Source: Molossus alvarezi (taxonomy: Eukaryota > Chordata > Mammalia > Chiroptera > Molossidae). Taken from it: 64,000 bases of DNA. Below are positions 47,216-60,317 of the stretch, one piece after another. How positions within the stretch are numbered: position 1 is the first letter of the stretch; each line of letters opens with the position of its first letter. A model generated the notes under the pieces. The model was not told the DNA's origin. It was given only the letters and a program-made list of their open reading frames with translations, and did not search any database. The stretch is from positions 8,246,001 to 8,310,000 of the forward strand of contig CM073899.1 in assembly GCA_037176705.1 (NCBI GenBank), in the 5' to 3' direction. Made by a program: the position numbers and the translations under genes.

Positions 47216-48030
47216 AATAATAAATATTCTTTATTTATTGCATATAATCATTATATGGGTCCATTAGATTATGTTACTTAATTTTGTTAAAAAATAATCT
47301 ATATACTTACCAAACTGTTTGATCTATCAGTTTCTAGTGTGATTGCATCATCTAATTCTATTCATTTTTTTTCTTATATTTGAAGCTATGTCCATACAAA
47401 TAATGATTGTGATATCTTCTCTGGAGGTCTTTATTTCTGATTTCCTTTATCAGCTCTAACGCTTTATTTTGTCCTAGATTCTAATGGAGCTAATATTAAT
47501 ATTGCTGCACCAGTTATTTTTAACTAACCACAAGGTATATCAATTTGCATTTCTTTACTTTTAATTCACTGTACTATTTCATTTTAGAAATTACTTATAG
47601 GCACCATTATCTGTATTATTTTTCCTAATTTTACATTCAAACACACAGTTAAAAATATGGATTTAATTCATTAATATTTGCTGGAATTAATAATATGTTT
47701 GAACTTTTTCCTATCATCTCATTCTGCGGTTTGATATAACCACATTTCTTCTTGTGTAGTCCTTTCTCTCTTCTCCCTTCTAGAAATAATATATATTTTT
47801 TCTTATTTTGTTTATTTACTTTTGATCTTTGAATGAGTATTCCTGTTTTTATTACCATAGATACTCAACTCTGTGTTTCTTAGTAAGTCTATTCTGCAGT
47901 TGCTCTGGACTTGTCTAATTTCAGAATTTGCTTTATTAATTCTCTACTGTATTCAGAATGTACATTTTACCCAAGGGCTCATCTTCTTTTTTGCTTTGGA
48001 GAATTCTGTTATTTTTCTTTCAAATGTTGC

Positions 48031-49429
48031 TTTTATACTCTACTGATTATGTCTTCCCAGAGTAATCCATCACAAACACACATGTGTACATACACCAGTA
48101 AGTGACATAAAACAATAAGCATATATTTCTTACATCAGTTGATAACAAGTAGTAAATGTGCTTACACATTTGCAGATTAGCTGAAGAGGATGATTTTTAT
48201 CTGATTGCTTTCTGATTCATTTTTTTTCAATATCTAACTGTTAAAATGAGTTACAACCACATTTTTGCTGTCTTTTGTCCTAGAATAAGTTATGCTAACA
48301 TTTCTCTTTGATAACAACAGGAAGAGAGTGCTTGCCCAGCTGTGATGACACACTTCAAACCAACCTGGAAGATATGTCTATTCAGACAAAATTAGATGTA
48401 AGAAGGAGTGAGTATTAATTAAAGTCAACTGCAACCTTTTTGGCAGGTGATCTCTTTATCACATGCAAGATGCTGTTACTCTTTTTAATTTTATTGACAT
48501 TGAATGAAGTAGTAAATAGATATCAGGTTGCTGTTTTGCAGAGCATGGAAATTCATGACAAGAATAATGGTTAAGCTTCTAGATAATTTATTATGACCCT
48601 GCGCTGTCATAGACAATCGGCTGATTGAGCATAAGAAGATCAATATCTTACTGTCCTAGAAGGGAAGATCAATATCTTACTGTTCTGGAAGGCTTAAACT
48701 GTCTAGATCTTATTTCAATCTGCAGTTATACATACAAGATATCAGGGATTTTAAATATGTAGTAATATCCAGGCCAGTAAACATGCCACATTAAACATAC
48801 ATTAGTCACCTGTAATAACTAATGCTGCAAATGTACATGTGTACTAGGTGTTTTTAAAAAGTATGGCAATCTGCATTAAAACACTTTCATGTAATGATTG
48901 TTTCAGGGAAAATTACCAATAATTAGTCACTGAATATTTCTGGAACTCTATATCTAACATATAAAATGGGAATAATAATATCTTACTTTATTTGAGATAC
49001 AATCTAGTCCCAAGATATAGAATTCGATTGTTTGTTTAAGTTATGTATTTCTCTGGGTTACATATAGTCTGTTCGTCAGTTATCCTGGTTGAACAAAACA
49101 GAAACCAATGCCATCTAGGAGCAGAGAAACAATTTCCTGAGAGGAGTGGACAAATAAAACCCATAGAAGACAAAAAGAGCTTGATCTGAGCAGCAGAGTC
49201 ATCCAGTGCCATCCCGGGAGCCTGCTCGGAGCTGCGTGGGCAGTGAACCCCGTGAGGAGCGCAGGCAAAGGAGCCGAAACTGCCGCAGCTTCAAGTTCCA
49301 AGAGCTGGGCTGCTGGCTTTCCTAGGCGACTCTTCTAAAATGTGGGCGCACCAAATACCTGCTATATATATATGCATATAATAATATATATAATATATAT
49401 ATATAATATCAATAATATATATATATAAT
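48031..49429. other. No gene seen
   Basis: Unique DNA with one 29-bp tandem duplication. 49190-49340 is locally GC-richer and has a few CpGs, but no exon or promoter could be supported. Confidence 0.55.
48634..48691. repeat. Tandem duplication, 29-bp unit x2
   Basis: Unit GAAGATCAATATCTTACTG with its flanks occurs twice in a row with two changes. Unique sequence on both sides. Confidence 0.9.
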
Positions 49430-49585
49430 TGAGTTTAGGGAGAGAGAGATGATGGGCTGCCTCCTGCACGCCCCCCACTGGAGATTGAGCTTGCAACCTG
49501 GGCATGTGCTCTGACCAGGAATTGAACCAGAAACCCCTGGGTGCATGAGGCACATTCATTCAACTGAGCCACAATGGCCATGGCT
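49430..49585 (-). mobile_element. VES-type SINE, antisense, shortened 3' part
   Basis: GGCTGCCTCCTGCACGCCCCC, GGAATTGAACCAGAAACC and CAACTGAGCCACAATGGCC. An AT-rich microsatellite (49359-49428) lies at its tail. Confidence 0.88.
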
Positions 49586-52424
49586 ACAGTCTGCCTTCTA
49601 ATATGCAGTCTGGTTAGCTCTCCACTGAGAAAGAATTATTTTCATTTTTCAAATTTCAGATTGCTTTGAAATGTCAGGTCGAACTCCAAACATCTTTCAT
49701 CCCTTTAATCGAATCACGTCCATTTCCCCATCAATCCCCAGTCTAAATATGAAGTGGTTGCTTGTTTTGATATGCCCCCAAATCCTAATCTGAAATCCAG
49801 GGTGTACCTGATCATCTGATTGCAGGTGCCTCAGTGTTCTCTGTTCTCTGCAAAAGATACATTTGCCTACAGTTAAGTTTCGCTCCAGGTGGGGTGGGGG
49901 GGGGGGGAGGAAGACGGGGAGGAACAAACACAGGGAGGGAGGAAAGCAAAAACTGAGACACGCTGAACTGCGAAGACTTTGCCTTAGTGGATTACATAAA
50001 GAGCCCTGAAGAGAAAATGGCCCTCGAGTTGTCCCAAAGGAGACAAGGGATCAGGCCTTTGCCACTTAAATTGAGCGGTCATTGAATGTGGGCTGCACCC
50101 GCGGGGACACAGCAGTGGACGGGTGAGCTCCACTTCCCCTCCTGACAGATTTCTTCGACACCAGCTGCCACCTGCTAAGCTTGCGCAGTGGTCAGGGTTG
50201 GGGGCTGAGCATCCTTGTCCCAAGGGGAATCTTGGCAGCACAGTCAGGTCCCCACAGTCCACCCCTTGCGATTACTAAAATCAAACGCTTTGAATAGTAA
50301 GTGCATCCTGCTTGGGGAAACCTCTGTGGAGACTCAGGTAAGTTTCCCTTCCTGGGAAAACTTACAAGAAGGTGAGTGGAACGGAACGGAGTGCGATTCC
50401 TGCCACTACTGCGGGCCTTTGTCACACCAGGTAGCCGTCCGCTCCATCCCTTCCTGTGCCTCTTATGTTCCCCACCCCTGGTCACCCCACTGCTGCTCCA
50501 GCTGCTTTTCCAGGAGGACCGACCTAAATCTTCATCTTGACTTTTCTGAGCCTGTGATCATAATGCCCTGAGGGCGTTAGTGTGGGGAGGGCGCATTCCC
50601 AGAGAGGCCTATTTTTACGACTGCACCTTGGCTGGTTCCTGGGAACTGAGCTCCTGGAATGTTCTGTCTCACAAGACTGTTTCACATTTTCCAGAGTCCT
50701 GGAGCCACGCTGCACCAGTTGTCTGGGTGGTTTGTACTGGCAAGGTGACTGATGGAGGTCTGGAGCTTCCTATCCGAGGTAAGGCATGCTGGTGCCCTGT
50801 GCCTACGTGCCGGCCCTGGACTCCGACGCCGAGGTGCACTCCCTGACCCAATGCTTCACACGTGTCCCCTCCTTACTGGAGAAGTGACGTGTGTCCCAAG
50901 TGACACTACTGAGAAGGGGCAGCTGGACGTTACAGCTAACTTTCTCCAGACCTGTGCCCAACCATGGGGATTTTTTGGTAGGTTACCATCATCTTTAGAA
51001 TCCATCTGGTGTTTATAAGGACCAGGGAGTTAAGTCAAATAGGGAAATGATGGATAATAACACTCATACATTCTTTGCATCTTTAGAACCAGCACTAATA
51101 TTAACCATTCCTTCCAAAATGCAATTTGTAAAAATGTAATCTTGAGGCCATGGTATGCAGGAGGGCAGGGTTTCACCTGGCTGTCCCAGCAGTCACCACG
51201 CACAGGGGTAGTGAGCAGGGAGGTGGTTGTGCATCTAAGGAGATGAGCATGAGGCCCGTGGAGAGAACTGTGAGCCAGACTTGGGTCAGTCAGTGCTTTG
51301 TTAACGACCTGAGTCCAATAGCTCCCATTACAGCAAGGATGCCATGAGGACTTTCTAATTCTTAGGACTCAGTTTTGCCATAGTTTTTGTTTGTTCATTT
51401 AAAAGTCCTCCAAATGTCTATGTATTTCCATTCCACAGTGTGTCGATGCCCCTTAGGTCCAGTTGGGGAAGAACTAAGGGAATCATCGGATACACTTTCC
51501 ATGGTGTTACAGGATCCTAACTCATGGGAACCCAGTGCTCCTTCAATCAGTGAGTTTCAGGTAGGAAAATTGTCTCCTGTACCATGGCCCTGGGAACACC
51601 ATGTTCTGTAAGGCTCCCTTGCTGCTACTCTGACCTTAAAGAACCATGCTGATAATTGCACTCACCAAGCTTCTGACGGTTAAATGACACGGCCTGGACT
51701 CCTCTGGGCAATCTTGCTATTCCCAAAGCTCTGGGCAATCTCCCATAACAGAACTCCCTGCTCTCCTGGACTATAGGGAATCCTCACTAAGCATCTCAGT
51801 GAAGTTGGTGCCCCTTTCTGCAGTGTGTTCCTTGTCATTTGGAAAACAGAGCAGCCCTTGGGAAACACAGGCAGCTGTGTTTTCTGGCCTTATGTAAGAT
51901 ATTAACCCCAGCGTGCCCATTTCTGAGGGTTTTTTTAATTATTATTATTATTATTCCTGCCTAAATCACCTTCTACAACAGTTCTGGAACTTATATTTCA
52001 CTTTGTATGGGCCATTGTTTCTTCCAAAATACATCCTGAAAATATGTTAGCACTGTAGGATGCTAGGATGTTAGATCCTGTATTGTAGGAAAACCACTCT
52101 TATCAGTAAACTCTCAGCCACTTCACGACTGGCGCTCTGAGCCAACACCATAAAGATCCGGTTCCACATGTATTAGCCCCTGTCAGTCCGGCCGCTCCTT
52201 TAGAGTACGGTCCCTTCGCACCTCGGCAGCCCAGCATGTTTCAGCTACTAACGTAGCTGCTCTGAGTGATTTGTCCAATGGCCAGGACAGGAGGTCAGGG
52301 GAGACCCTGGGGGGCCATTTGGTGTCTTGTAAACCAGAGGCCTCTGCATCACCTTTAAGTAAGGGAAGAGTTCTGATTTTTACTAAGATATGTTGGTCAT
52401 TTCTGTAGACATAGAAGATTTGGC

Positions 52425-52430
<6 letters not shown>
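49586..52430. other. Relatively GC-rich block, unassigned
   Basis: Many medium-length frames on both strands (for example 50215-50571 and 50752-51018 plus, 49984-50262 and 50192-50485 minus) and several GTAAG-like sites. No recognisable domain, SINE or L1. Composition differs from the AT-rich surroundings. It may be an ancient retroviral or other repeat, or a non-coding gene. Confidence 0.4.
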
Positions 52431-52478
<48 letters not shown>

Positions 52479-52483
52479 CGCAC
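52431..52483. repeat. (GT)n microsatellite
   Basis: About 50 bp of TG dinucleotides ending in GCGTGCGC. Other, shorter simple tracts are (TATTC)n at 55-90, poly(C) at 21038-21053, (GT)n at 29394-29409, AT-rich runs at 34375-34402, 34751-34790 and 49359-49428, poly(G) at 36924-36933, (CA)n at 59572-59606, (AT)n at 59870-59891 and AAAGAATTCT x3 at 61000-61028. Confidence 0.97.
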
Positions 52484-52749
52484 CTTGACTCAAATGTCCC
52501 TATTAAAAATCTCAGTGTCTAGGTTTTTTCCAACTGCCACCATGGCCTTGGAGAAGCAGACTTGCCAGAGTAAAGAAATCAGTCTTCTCTGAGCTCTGAT
52601 CCTTTTAGCAGCAGAAGATAATAATAGTCCTATTAATTGCTACTTCCTCTGACCCTTTCAAATACTTGTGATGTTGCAAATGCTGGTGCATTCCCCCTTC
52701 CACCATTATTCTGTCCCCATTTACCATTGGGAAATGTTTTAGCAGTTTC

Positions 52750-53350
52750 CCTGGATACCAGTTTGTTAAGCTGCCATAACAAAGTACCACAGCCTGGCTG
52801 GCTTAAACAACAGAAGGTAATTTTCTCACAATTCTGGAGGCTAGAAGTCCAAGATCAAGAAGCAGACACATCCTGGCTGGTGTGGCTCAGTGGTTGAGCA
52901 CTGACCCATGCACCAGGAGGTTGTTGGTTCGATTCCTGCTCAGGGCACATGCCCAGGTTGTGGGCCAAATTCCTGGGGGGCGGGGGCATGCAGGAGGCAG
53001 CCAATCGATGTTCCCTCTCATCGATGTTTCTATCTCTCTCTCCCTCTCCCTTCCTCTCTCTCTAAAATCAATAAAGAAAAAAAATTTTTTAAAAAGAAGT
53101 GGACACAGTTGGTTTCTTCCAAGGCCTCTCTTTACGACTTATAAATCATCTTAACCTTTCTGTCTTTGCATGGTCTTCCTCTTTGTGTCTGTATTCTAAT
53201 CTCCTCTCTTATAAGAACCTCCGGTTTCTCCTGGAGTAGGGTCCCAGTCTAATGACTACATTTAAACTTTGTTACCTCTTTGAAGACCCCATCTTCAATA
53301 TAGTCACGTCCTGGGGAATTGAGAGGGAACACAGTTCAGCCCACAACCAC
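52750..53350 (-). repeat. Ancient interspersed repeat (same family as 31.6 kb), split by a SINE
   Basis: AAGCTGCCATAACAAAGTACCACAGCC, CAATTCTGGAGGCTAGAAGTCC, TTTCTTCCAAGGCCTCTC, CTCTTATAAGAACC and CAGTTCAGCCCACAACC run in the reverse order of the 31.6-kb copy. Confidence 0.6.
52871..53092 (+). mobile_element. VES-type SINE inserted in an older repeat
   Basis: CCTGGCTGGTGTGGCTCAGTGG to AATCAATAAAGAAAA. AAGAAGCAGACACA before and AAGAAGTGGACACA after form the target duplication. The older repeat (52750-53350) continues on both sides. Confidence 0.93.
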
Positions 53351-54387
53351 CTGCTAGGGCATGCCAGATACTGTTGACGCTTTACCTACCACCAGTGACA
53401 GAGTCCACATTGCCAGCCTGATGAAGTGTGATCCAGCTCCAAGATCCTAGCCCCACCGCCATACTGTGTTTGGCTGAATTTCCTGGGAAGTCAAGCCTAT
53501 GATGCCCTTGATGGGGCTTGTGGGGCACGTTGGAAGGGAGCCTTGAGCATCAGCTGCTTAAATTATCTAAAACTTCATCAACTTCATTATGACATCACTC
53601 AGACAATTTACCAAATAAAAGTGAGATTTTAGACACAAATTGTGTTCTAAGGACAAAAATTTTAATTTTAGATATAAATTATTTATTTCATTGAATATCC
53701 AGAATTATATCAATTTTGTTGTATATTTATAAATGTTAGCATTGCTATTGCTAGAATGTAATATACATATTTTCTAACATAAAACTGCAGTCATTTTTTT
53801 GCTGATCTTTCAAATAAACTTACACAAAACAATTTTTAGTCAGAATTAAAACAGATACACAATGAGTTTGAGAGAGAGACACAGATGCACTTTCAATAGC
53901 CTAGTGGTAATTATCCAACAGCCCAAATCAACCCAACAAGCTAAAAGCATTAAACTGTATATTATTTACTTAAAATTTAAAAATAGGAGACAAACATAAA
54001 AAGAAAGAATAGTTTTAGTAATAGTGTTATTTTATTATACTTTTCACTTTTTATGCCTAATTGAAGATATAATTTCAATTATAGTGTTCTTCCATTTTTT
54101 TTATTTTTTTCCTCTTCTAGAAGTAAATACTACTGAACTTTCAGATCAATTATTAACTTTTACCAGATTATTCAAAGCTCAGAATGTATTCAAAGCTCAA
54201 AATATACATATTTGAACTTCAGCCCAAGGAAGGCAATATATCTTGAGGCATTTCATCACAAGAAAAGAAAGGGAAATATTACTTTGGGCAAAATCTTCTC
54301 CAGCTTTTGCCAGAAATCATAGAAAGCGAACTTGTATTGGAAATCCATTTATAGCACTATAAAACAGTTTTATATAATCAAGATCAG

Positions 54388-54588
54388 GCCCTGACCAGTG
54401 TGGCTCAGTTGGTTGAGGACATGCACCAAGAGGTTGTTGGTTCATTTCTGGTCAGGGCACATGGCCGGGTGGCAGGCTCAACCCCCAGTGCGGGCTGTGT
54501 AGGAGGCAGCCAAAGGTGTTTCTCTCTCTCTCTCTACCCCCTCTCACTTCCTCTCCCTCTCTAAAATGAATAAAAACATATTTTATAA
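54388..54588 (+). mobile_element. VES-type SINE, internally shortened
   Basis: GCCCTGACCAGTGTGGCTCAGTTGGTTGAG, with part of the anticodon-arm region missing before CACCAAGAGG. AAGATCAG flanks it on both sides. Confidence 0.88.
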
Positions 54589-54631
54589 AAAGATCAGTAG
54601 CTCAAGGTAATTTAAAAATAGTTACCTCTAG

Positions 54632-54840
54632 GCCTGGCCAGTGTGGTTCACTGGATTGAGCATCATCCCATCTTCTGAGAGGTGCCTGTTCAATTCCCAA
54701 CCAGGGCACATGCCCGGGTTGCTGGCTAAATCCCTAGTAGTGGGTGTGCAGGAGGCAGCCAATCGATATTTTTTTTCTCACATCAATGTTTCTCTCTCTG
54801 TCTTCCTCTTTCTTTCTAAAAAGTCAATAAAAACATGTTA
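54632..54840 (+). mobile_element. VES-type SINE
   Basis: GCCTGGCCAGTGTGGTTCACTGG, GTTCAATTCCC, GGAGGCAGCCAATCGAT, tail AGTCAATAAAAACATG. Only 43 bp from the preceding SINE, same orientation. Confidence 0.9.
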
Positions 54841-57639
54841 AGAATAAATAACCCTAGAAAGTCACAAGCAAGTAATGTCATGTGGATCACAGAGCACATT
54901 TCTAAAGTATTATGTCTACCCGTGTTCAGACGCAGGCATTCACACAAAATAACAAGCAAGGAGATATAGAATTTTAGGTACCTATACAATAAGAACTTGT
55001 AAATCAACAGTTTTAACTTGCAATCTAGGGAAAATATTGGCAAAACGTTTGCTGAGAACAGAGTCGCCTCAAGGCATGGCACAATATTTTATTTATGCAT
55101 CTGTAACACTGAACACAAAAGTGAAATTTGATATTCTTTCATGAACCCAAACTCATTTCAAATTATCAATGAATGTATACAAATACTTTGAGGTTTTACT
55201 ATTTCTTGACTAAACCTTATTTCCCTCACCAACTCATTTCTTACTCCTACCATGACCATCTATCTTATCCCCACTTTATTTAGGGCCCAAAATAGTTGTG
55301 TTTTGTTTTTCTGTTTTACCCTACTCTCCTCTCTCAACCCCCAGCAACATGGAATTCCTGGACCTGGGACCTGGAAACGAGATGGTAACAAAGGGAGGCC
55401 AGTGTGAGAGTCAGAGTGAGACAGGAAATAAAGCTGGTCTTTGTGCACCGTGTCCAGTCCAGTGAGACCCACCTGTTCTTGTGCAGCGTGTCCATTTCCA
55501 ATGGAGCCGCAGTAGTTGTTTATCAACATCCTTTTTCTGACTGTGTAGTACTGTACTTCAAACACAGAGACAAGCAACATCAACATCCTGACATGAGGTT
55601 ACATACAGTCAAATTGGTAGAGATAACTACACACAGACACCCCAAAAAAGACCCTTTGAAAAGAACCCCTAAGGGGTGGAAGCAGTGCTCAGGGAGCTGA
55701 GCACAGGCAGGGTCTCAGCATGGAGCTGCCCACGCAACTTTTCTGGAGTAAGACAATTTCTGGGTTAAGATTTTTTTAAGGCTCTTTATTATGAAACAAC
55801 CTCATTGTCTTTCTTTTCTGGCGCCTTCTGTCATGATGAGATGACAAAACCTTTCTAAGTGAGGTAATTTTTTAGAGATCCTACTGTAAGCAATGTGCTA
55901 AGTGTAAATATCAAGCTAAGAAAAATGACACTCTTTAATCTTTATCATATTAGTATTCTGAATGCATTTAAGCTGTAATTAAAACACAGTTTTCTTTAAA
56001 TGCACATTTAACATGCTCAGTGAGATTGATGAAATACCGTCAGAAGCTGGTCTTTTACTTCGTGGTTTCCCAGATGGCATAAGCCTGACTCGGTGTCTTA
56101 CTGGGACTCTGGCCCTGTCTTCCTCACCCTCATGGTCTGAAGGAGGACGCCAAGCAACAACAGAATGTCCAAGCACATCATTTGAATACTACATCATAGA
56201 ATCACAAATTTTAATCTATTAAGCATAATATACCATTTAATTATATATTGTTAATCTTTTTACTATGTTTAATATTTCACAGAATTGGAAAGAAATGTAA
56301 TCTAGATTTCTGAATTGAAAACTAGATATCAGAGGTTCCAGGTTATACATTAGTTTGAGTTCATTACACAAACCAAGACACATTTCTTTGTATTTATTTT
56401 CCACAATGCATCATTTTCACTTATATCTGTGCTAATGAGATTCAGGAGCCTGTTCTTTTAGGTCTGGATTTTGTCTAAATGTTCTAGGGCAAGAAAGACA
56501 GCATGTATCTCCCCAATGTCTTTATTTTATATTGTGAAAATAAGACTATTAAAATTTTAACATTCTCCAAAATGTTATATATAAGAATCTTTAAATTCTT
56601 GTGTGCATTTGAAAAACATGACACACGTACCAGTTGTTACCAACTCAATCCAATTAATGTTCTCTTTTTTGCTTTTAAATTAATCTCGTACTGTATGTTA
56701 GACATCTGTGTAAGATCATGAACAATTTGCAGCCTCTTTGAGCAGATCCCTGGGGGATATGTCTGTTGGAGCTGGGTTTCTGGAATATGTAATAGTATTA
56801 GAGGATGTGAAGGGCTTTCTTCAGTGAACTTCACTAAAATGAACTATCCTTGATCATTAAACACAGTTCGCCTTTCTAGCAGGTTTTGCTGGTGAATGTG
56901 GACCTTTAATGAAGTGTCCTACATGACAATGTATTTGATTTCAGATTTTATTTAGAATTACTAACAGAATTAGCAGTGCTTATTCTATCAGCACACAGTG
57001 ACTGCAAATTCACTATTATTTCATAAAATATAATCTGCAGTGGGTTTAAAGTAAATAGAATACAATCCATTCTTTTATGTCTAATGGAAATGCTCTGAAA
57101 GTGTTTGCTTTAACTTTTAATTAATTAAATTTTCCATACAAGACATGAAGTATTTATTATATTTCAATGAATATTTATGAAAGCTTATTGTCCAAAATTC
57201 AAAAGCCTTCATTCAATTCATGAAATATAAATATTTCATCAACTGATATCATAAAATGAAACACTTTATGATTCTTTCTAGAGCCACATAAAGAATGTCC
57301 ATGAATTAACACCATGCATAGATGTTGGTAAGCATTCGTATTTTTTCCTTCAGAACATATATTATAAATGCTTACCTTGTATCAACAGCACTTTAAATAT
57401 CACTCATCACATTAGGGAGCAGTTGTTAACTTCTCAGTAACTCACACAGATGCCAACATCCTTCAAAAAAAGTTCAGGGAGGAATACAAATTTCTAAGAA
57501 CAAATTTACAGGTAATAATTGTCATATCTTGAAACAATATTGAGGAACTAATTGTATGATCTGAAAATCAAGAATACAGCATCACCAGCTGATGGACTAA
57601 GTCAGATGGGAACAAATTTCCCAACAGTATTCAATGTAA
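54841..57639. other. No gene seen
   Basis: AT-rich unique DNA. Short frames near 55260-55700 and 55979-56222 on both strands have no motif. Confidence 0.55.
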
Positions 57640-57770
57640 TAGTTATTTATAGAGTGGTTGCTAGGTTCCAGGCACTTTGCTGCTATTTTTACCTCTAAGA
57701 ATCATGTGAACTCCAAGGAAGAATACTAAAGTTTCACTGAGTGTCATATCCCTATCTACAATAAACTGGA
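57640..57770 (-). mobile_element. Possible MIR relic, antisense
   Basis: GTGGTTGCTAGGTTCCAGGCACTTTGCTG and the following CTCTAAGAATCATGTGAACTCC loosely follow reversed MIR. Confidence 0.4.
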
Positions 57771-57929
57771 AAGCGAAGGATTAAAATTATAAGTGCCTTT
57801 TCCAATGTTGTTTATCATTCATGACTATCAGTCTTTTTATGGATGTTGTTCTATAAGTATGGAGAAAGCCAATATTCTATCTGTAAATTCTCAGGATTAT
57901 TAAATATTTGGGTTACTTACACACAGATA

Positions 57930-58960
57930 GTAGTGATCCTCAATTAATTCATTCATTCAAAGAGGGTTTTTAAATGTATACTATATAATAGGGCATATTT
58001 TCATGCTGATTCATAAGGTTAACAAGTCAAAGTCCTTGATCGAGTAGATTCCAGTGAGAAGATAAATTAATAATATAATTTCCAGTAGGAAAACATGCTA
58101 CAGATAAAGATAATTAAGCAGAAAGAGTATTAGGTTGAGGAAGCTAAATTAGGTCATTAAAACAGCTTCTCTGAGGAGGCCCACGTGGGCGAAGTCCAGA
58201 CAGAAGAGCGAACTCACACATATCAGTGTGAGAAAACGTCCCGACAAGAACAGCAGGTACGGGTGCTCGGTGATGGGGCAGAGCTTGGGCAGAGAAGAAG
58301 AGGCCCTATGGGTTCAGCTGGGTGAATGAGACGGAGGGAGGGCAGGGCGTGACCGCGAAGAGGCAGAGAGCCAAGGGGAGCCCAGCCTGTGTGTGCGCTC
58401 CTAGGACTGGTAAGGACGTTGATTGTGTTTTATTTTGAACATGATGAGGACCTATTTATCAACATTTTATTTATGGAATAGCTATTTATACTTTCAGTAG
58501 AAGCCTGACATATCTGATTTTCATGTTCAAAGATGTCTCTAACTGTTCTGTAGAATAAAGACTACAGTTGGCAAAGTAGAAACAAGGAGATAAGTTAAGA
58601 GGTAATTGCAAATCTTTAGAGAGAGATCATAGGAGCTTGGAAAAGAATAATAATGATAGAGATAAATTTCATATTTTAAAGGTAGAATTGATAAAATATG
58701 CTTATCAGCATAGGGAGAAATTGTAAAATACAAGAATGACTGCAAGGTTTTCCGTCTGAGCAACTGCTGATGCCGTTGACTGGAACAGACCCGACTGACA
58801 ACAAAACAAGTTCGGTGTCTTTTGTGTCGGGGGTAGAGATCAAAGGTGCTAGTTTGGAAAAATTTGAAAAGCCCATTAGAAATTTAAGTGGATATAAACA
58901 CAGTTACCAGGATCTCAGGAGTGTCCAGAGCTGCAGTGGAAGAGTCCAGTTCTAGGTATT
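57930..58960 (-). mobile_element. LINE-2 (L2) relic, antisense
   Basis: Starts with ATTCATTCATTCAAAGAGGG (reverse of the L2 end) and continues CTTCTCTGAGGAGGCCCACGTG, ACAGCAGGTACGGG and GACTGCAAGGTTTTCCGTCTGAGCAACTG. These occur in the order expected for an antisense L2. Confidence 0.6.
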
Positions 58961-59969
58961 ACTGATGCAACATGGTACTTGAACCCCAAGCCTGCATGAG
59001 ATTACCTAGTGACATGGTGTGCAGAGATGCAAAGGACACAGAGGGCCGATTCTAAGGAGTGTTAGGAAATGAAACGGAAGAGCAAGAGTCAGCATAAGAA
59101 GTGGGGTTTAGCAATATTGCAGTACAAGAAAGATTTACAAATGTGTTGCTTGAGGAGCAAAGTATGATTATGGTGGCAAGAAGGAGGATCTGTTAATTGC
59201 TTCAAAACACAAACCATTAATTTGTAATCTGGAAGCCCTGGTGACTTCCACAGGAGATCCAGGGGCGGCATGGTGCCGGCTTTCAATGATGGAAATGAGA
59301 GAAGAGCAATGGGTATAAACAGGAGGGAGATGATATGAATGTTATTTAGCAAAGTTAAGTCCATAGAACTCAAAAACCAACTGAAGCTAGAGCCAAGAAT
59401 GACTCACAGAATGAGACAGCAGTGCTGTTCTCTAAATAGAAAGCACAAAGAAGTAATCTCATTTTAGGAAAATTCATTGAGTTCAGCTTTAAACAAATTT
59501 ATATTGAGGTGTCTGAAGTATACATGGAGCTTTAAAAAAATTTGGGTAACAGGACTCCAGACAGAATTTAAACACACACACACACATACACACACACACA
59601 CACACAGAGATTTAAGGAATACCAATACCAGCATTTACAGAATGCATTAGATAAAATGGTCCTGCCCTAGAAAAATAAAGAGAGGAGAACTAAGAGAATT
59701 AATTGACTAATATGTGTCATGTGCTTTCTGAATGATGATGCACTGTCTTAGTCTTTTCCCAACTTCTTCAATCTGGCCCCAAATCTTTTCATGGAGAACA
59801 AGCAGACTGATGTGTATAGTTTCCTCCATTGTGGAAAAAGAGAGAGAAAAGAAATAAGTTCTAGAGGGGAATATATATATATATATATATAAATAAAATC
59901 ATGAACTAGTTTATTTTGGAACTTAGAATTTTAACAAATGTTGCTTATTTGGAGCACAAAGGAACTCTA
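58961..59969. other. No gene seen
   Basis: Unique DNA with (CA)n at 59572 and (AT)n at 59870; may include the diverged start of the L2 relic to its left. Confidence 0.5.
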
Positions 59970-60145
59970 GTTGAATTCTGACTCTTCCTCTTGTTAACTG
60001 TTGATTTGGGCAATTCACTTCATCTTGATGGCTAAATCTCCTCATCTGCGGAATTGAGATCATGAAAAGTCTTCACTAAACTGTGGTAAATATTACTTAA
60101 GATGGTGTACATAAAACTTGAACTACAATACAAAGTGCATAAATG
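59970..60145 (+). mobile_element. MIR SINE relic
   Basis: TTGAATTCTGACTCTTCCTC, GATTTGGGCAATTCACTTCATC, AAATCTCCTCATCTGCGGAATTGAGATC and GTGGTAAATATTACTTAAGATG follow MIR order. It ends at the perfect hairpin at 60146. Confidence 0.55.
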
Positions 60146-60200
60146 TTTAAGAAATATTAATTTTCTTTCTGCCCCTCAAAGAAAATTAATATTTCTTAAA
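60146..60200. repeat. Perfect 23-bp inverted repeat with 9-nt loop
   Basis: Arm 1 at 60146-60168 and arm 2 at 60178-60200 are exact reverse complements; the loop is CTGCCCCTC. Both arms are AT-rich and contain ATATTAATTTTCTTT or its complement. It abuts the end of a MIR relic. Confidence 0.95.
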
Positions 60201-60317
60201 TATCTGAAGATCATCTACTCTGATTAAATATAAGTTCAAGGACATAATTAAGTTTTCAAACTTATTTAAAAACTTCAATAGCTATAGTTGGGGAAAGTTG
60301 AAATAACACGTCATTTA

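Larger units (their letters stand above)
45430..48030 (-). mobile_element. Older minus-strand L1 relic, interrupted
   Basis: 45430-45697 and about 47220-48030 both read as diverged antisense L1 ORF2/spacer sequence, for example TCTAATATTAATAT...GCTGCACCAG near 47500. Copy G, a SINE and an LTR-like segment sit between them. I infer one ancient element; the link across the gap is not proven. Confidence 0.5.
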
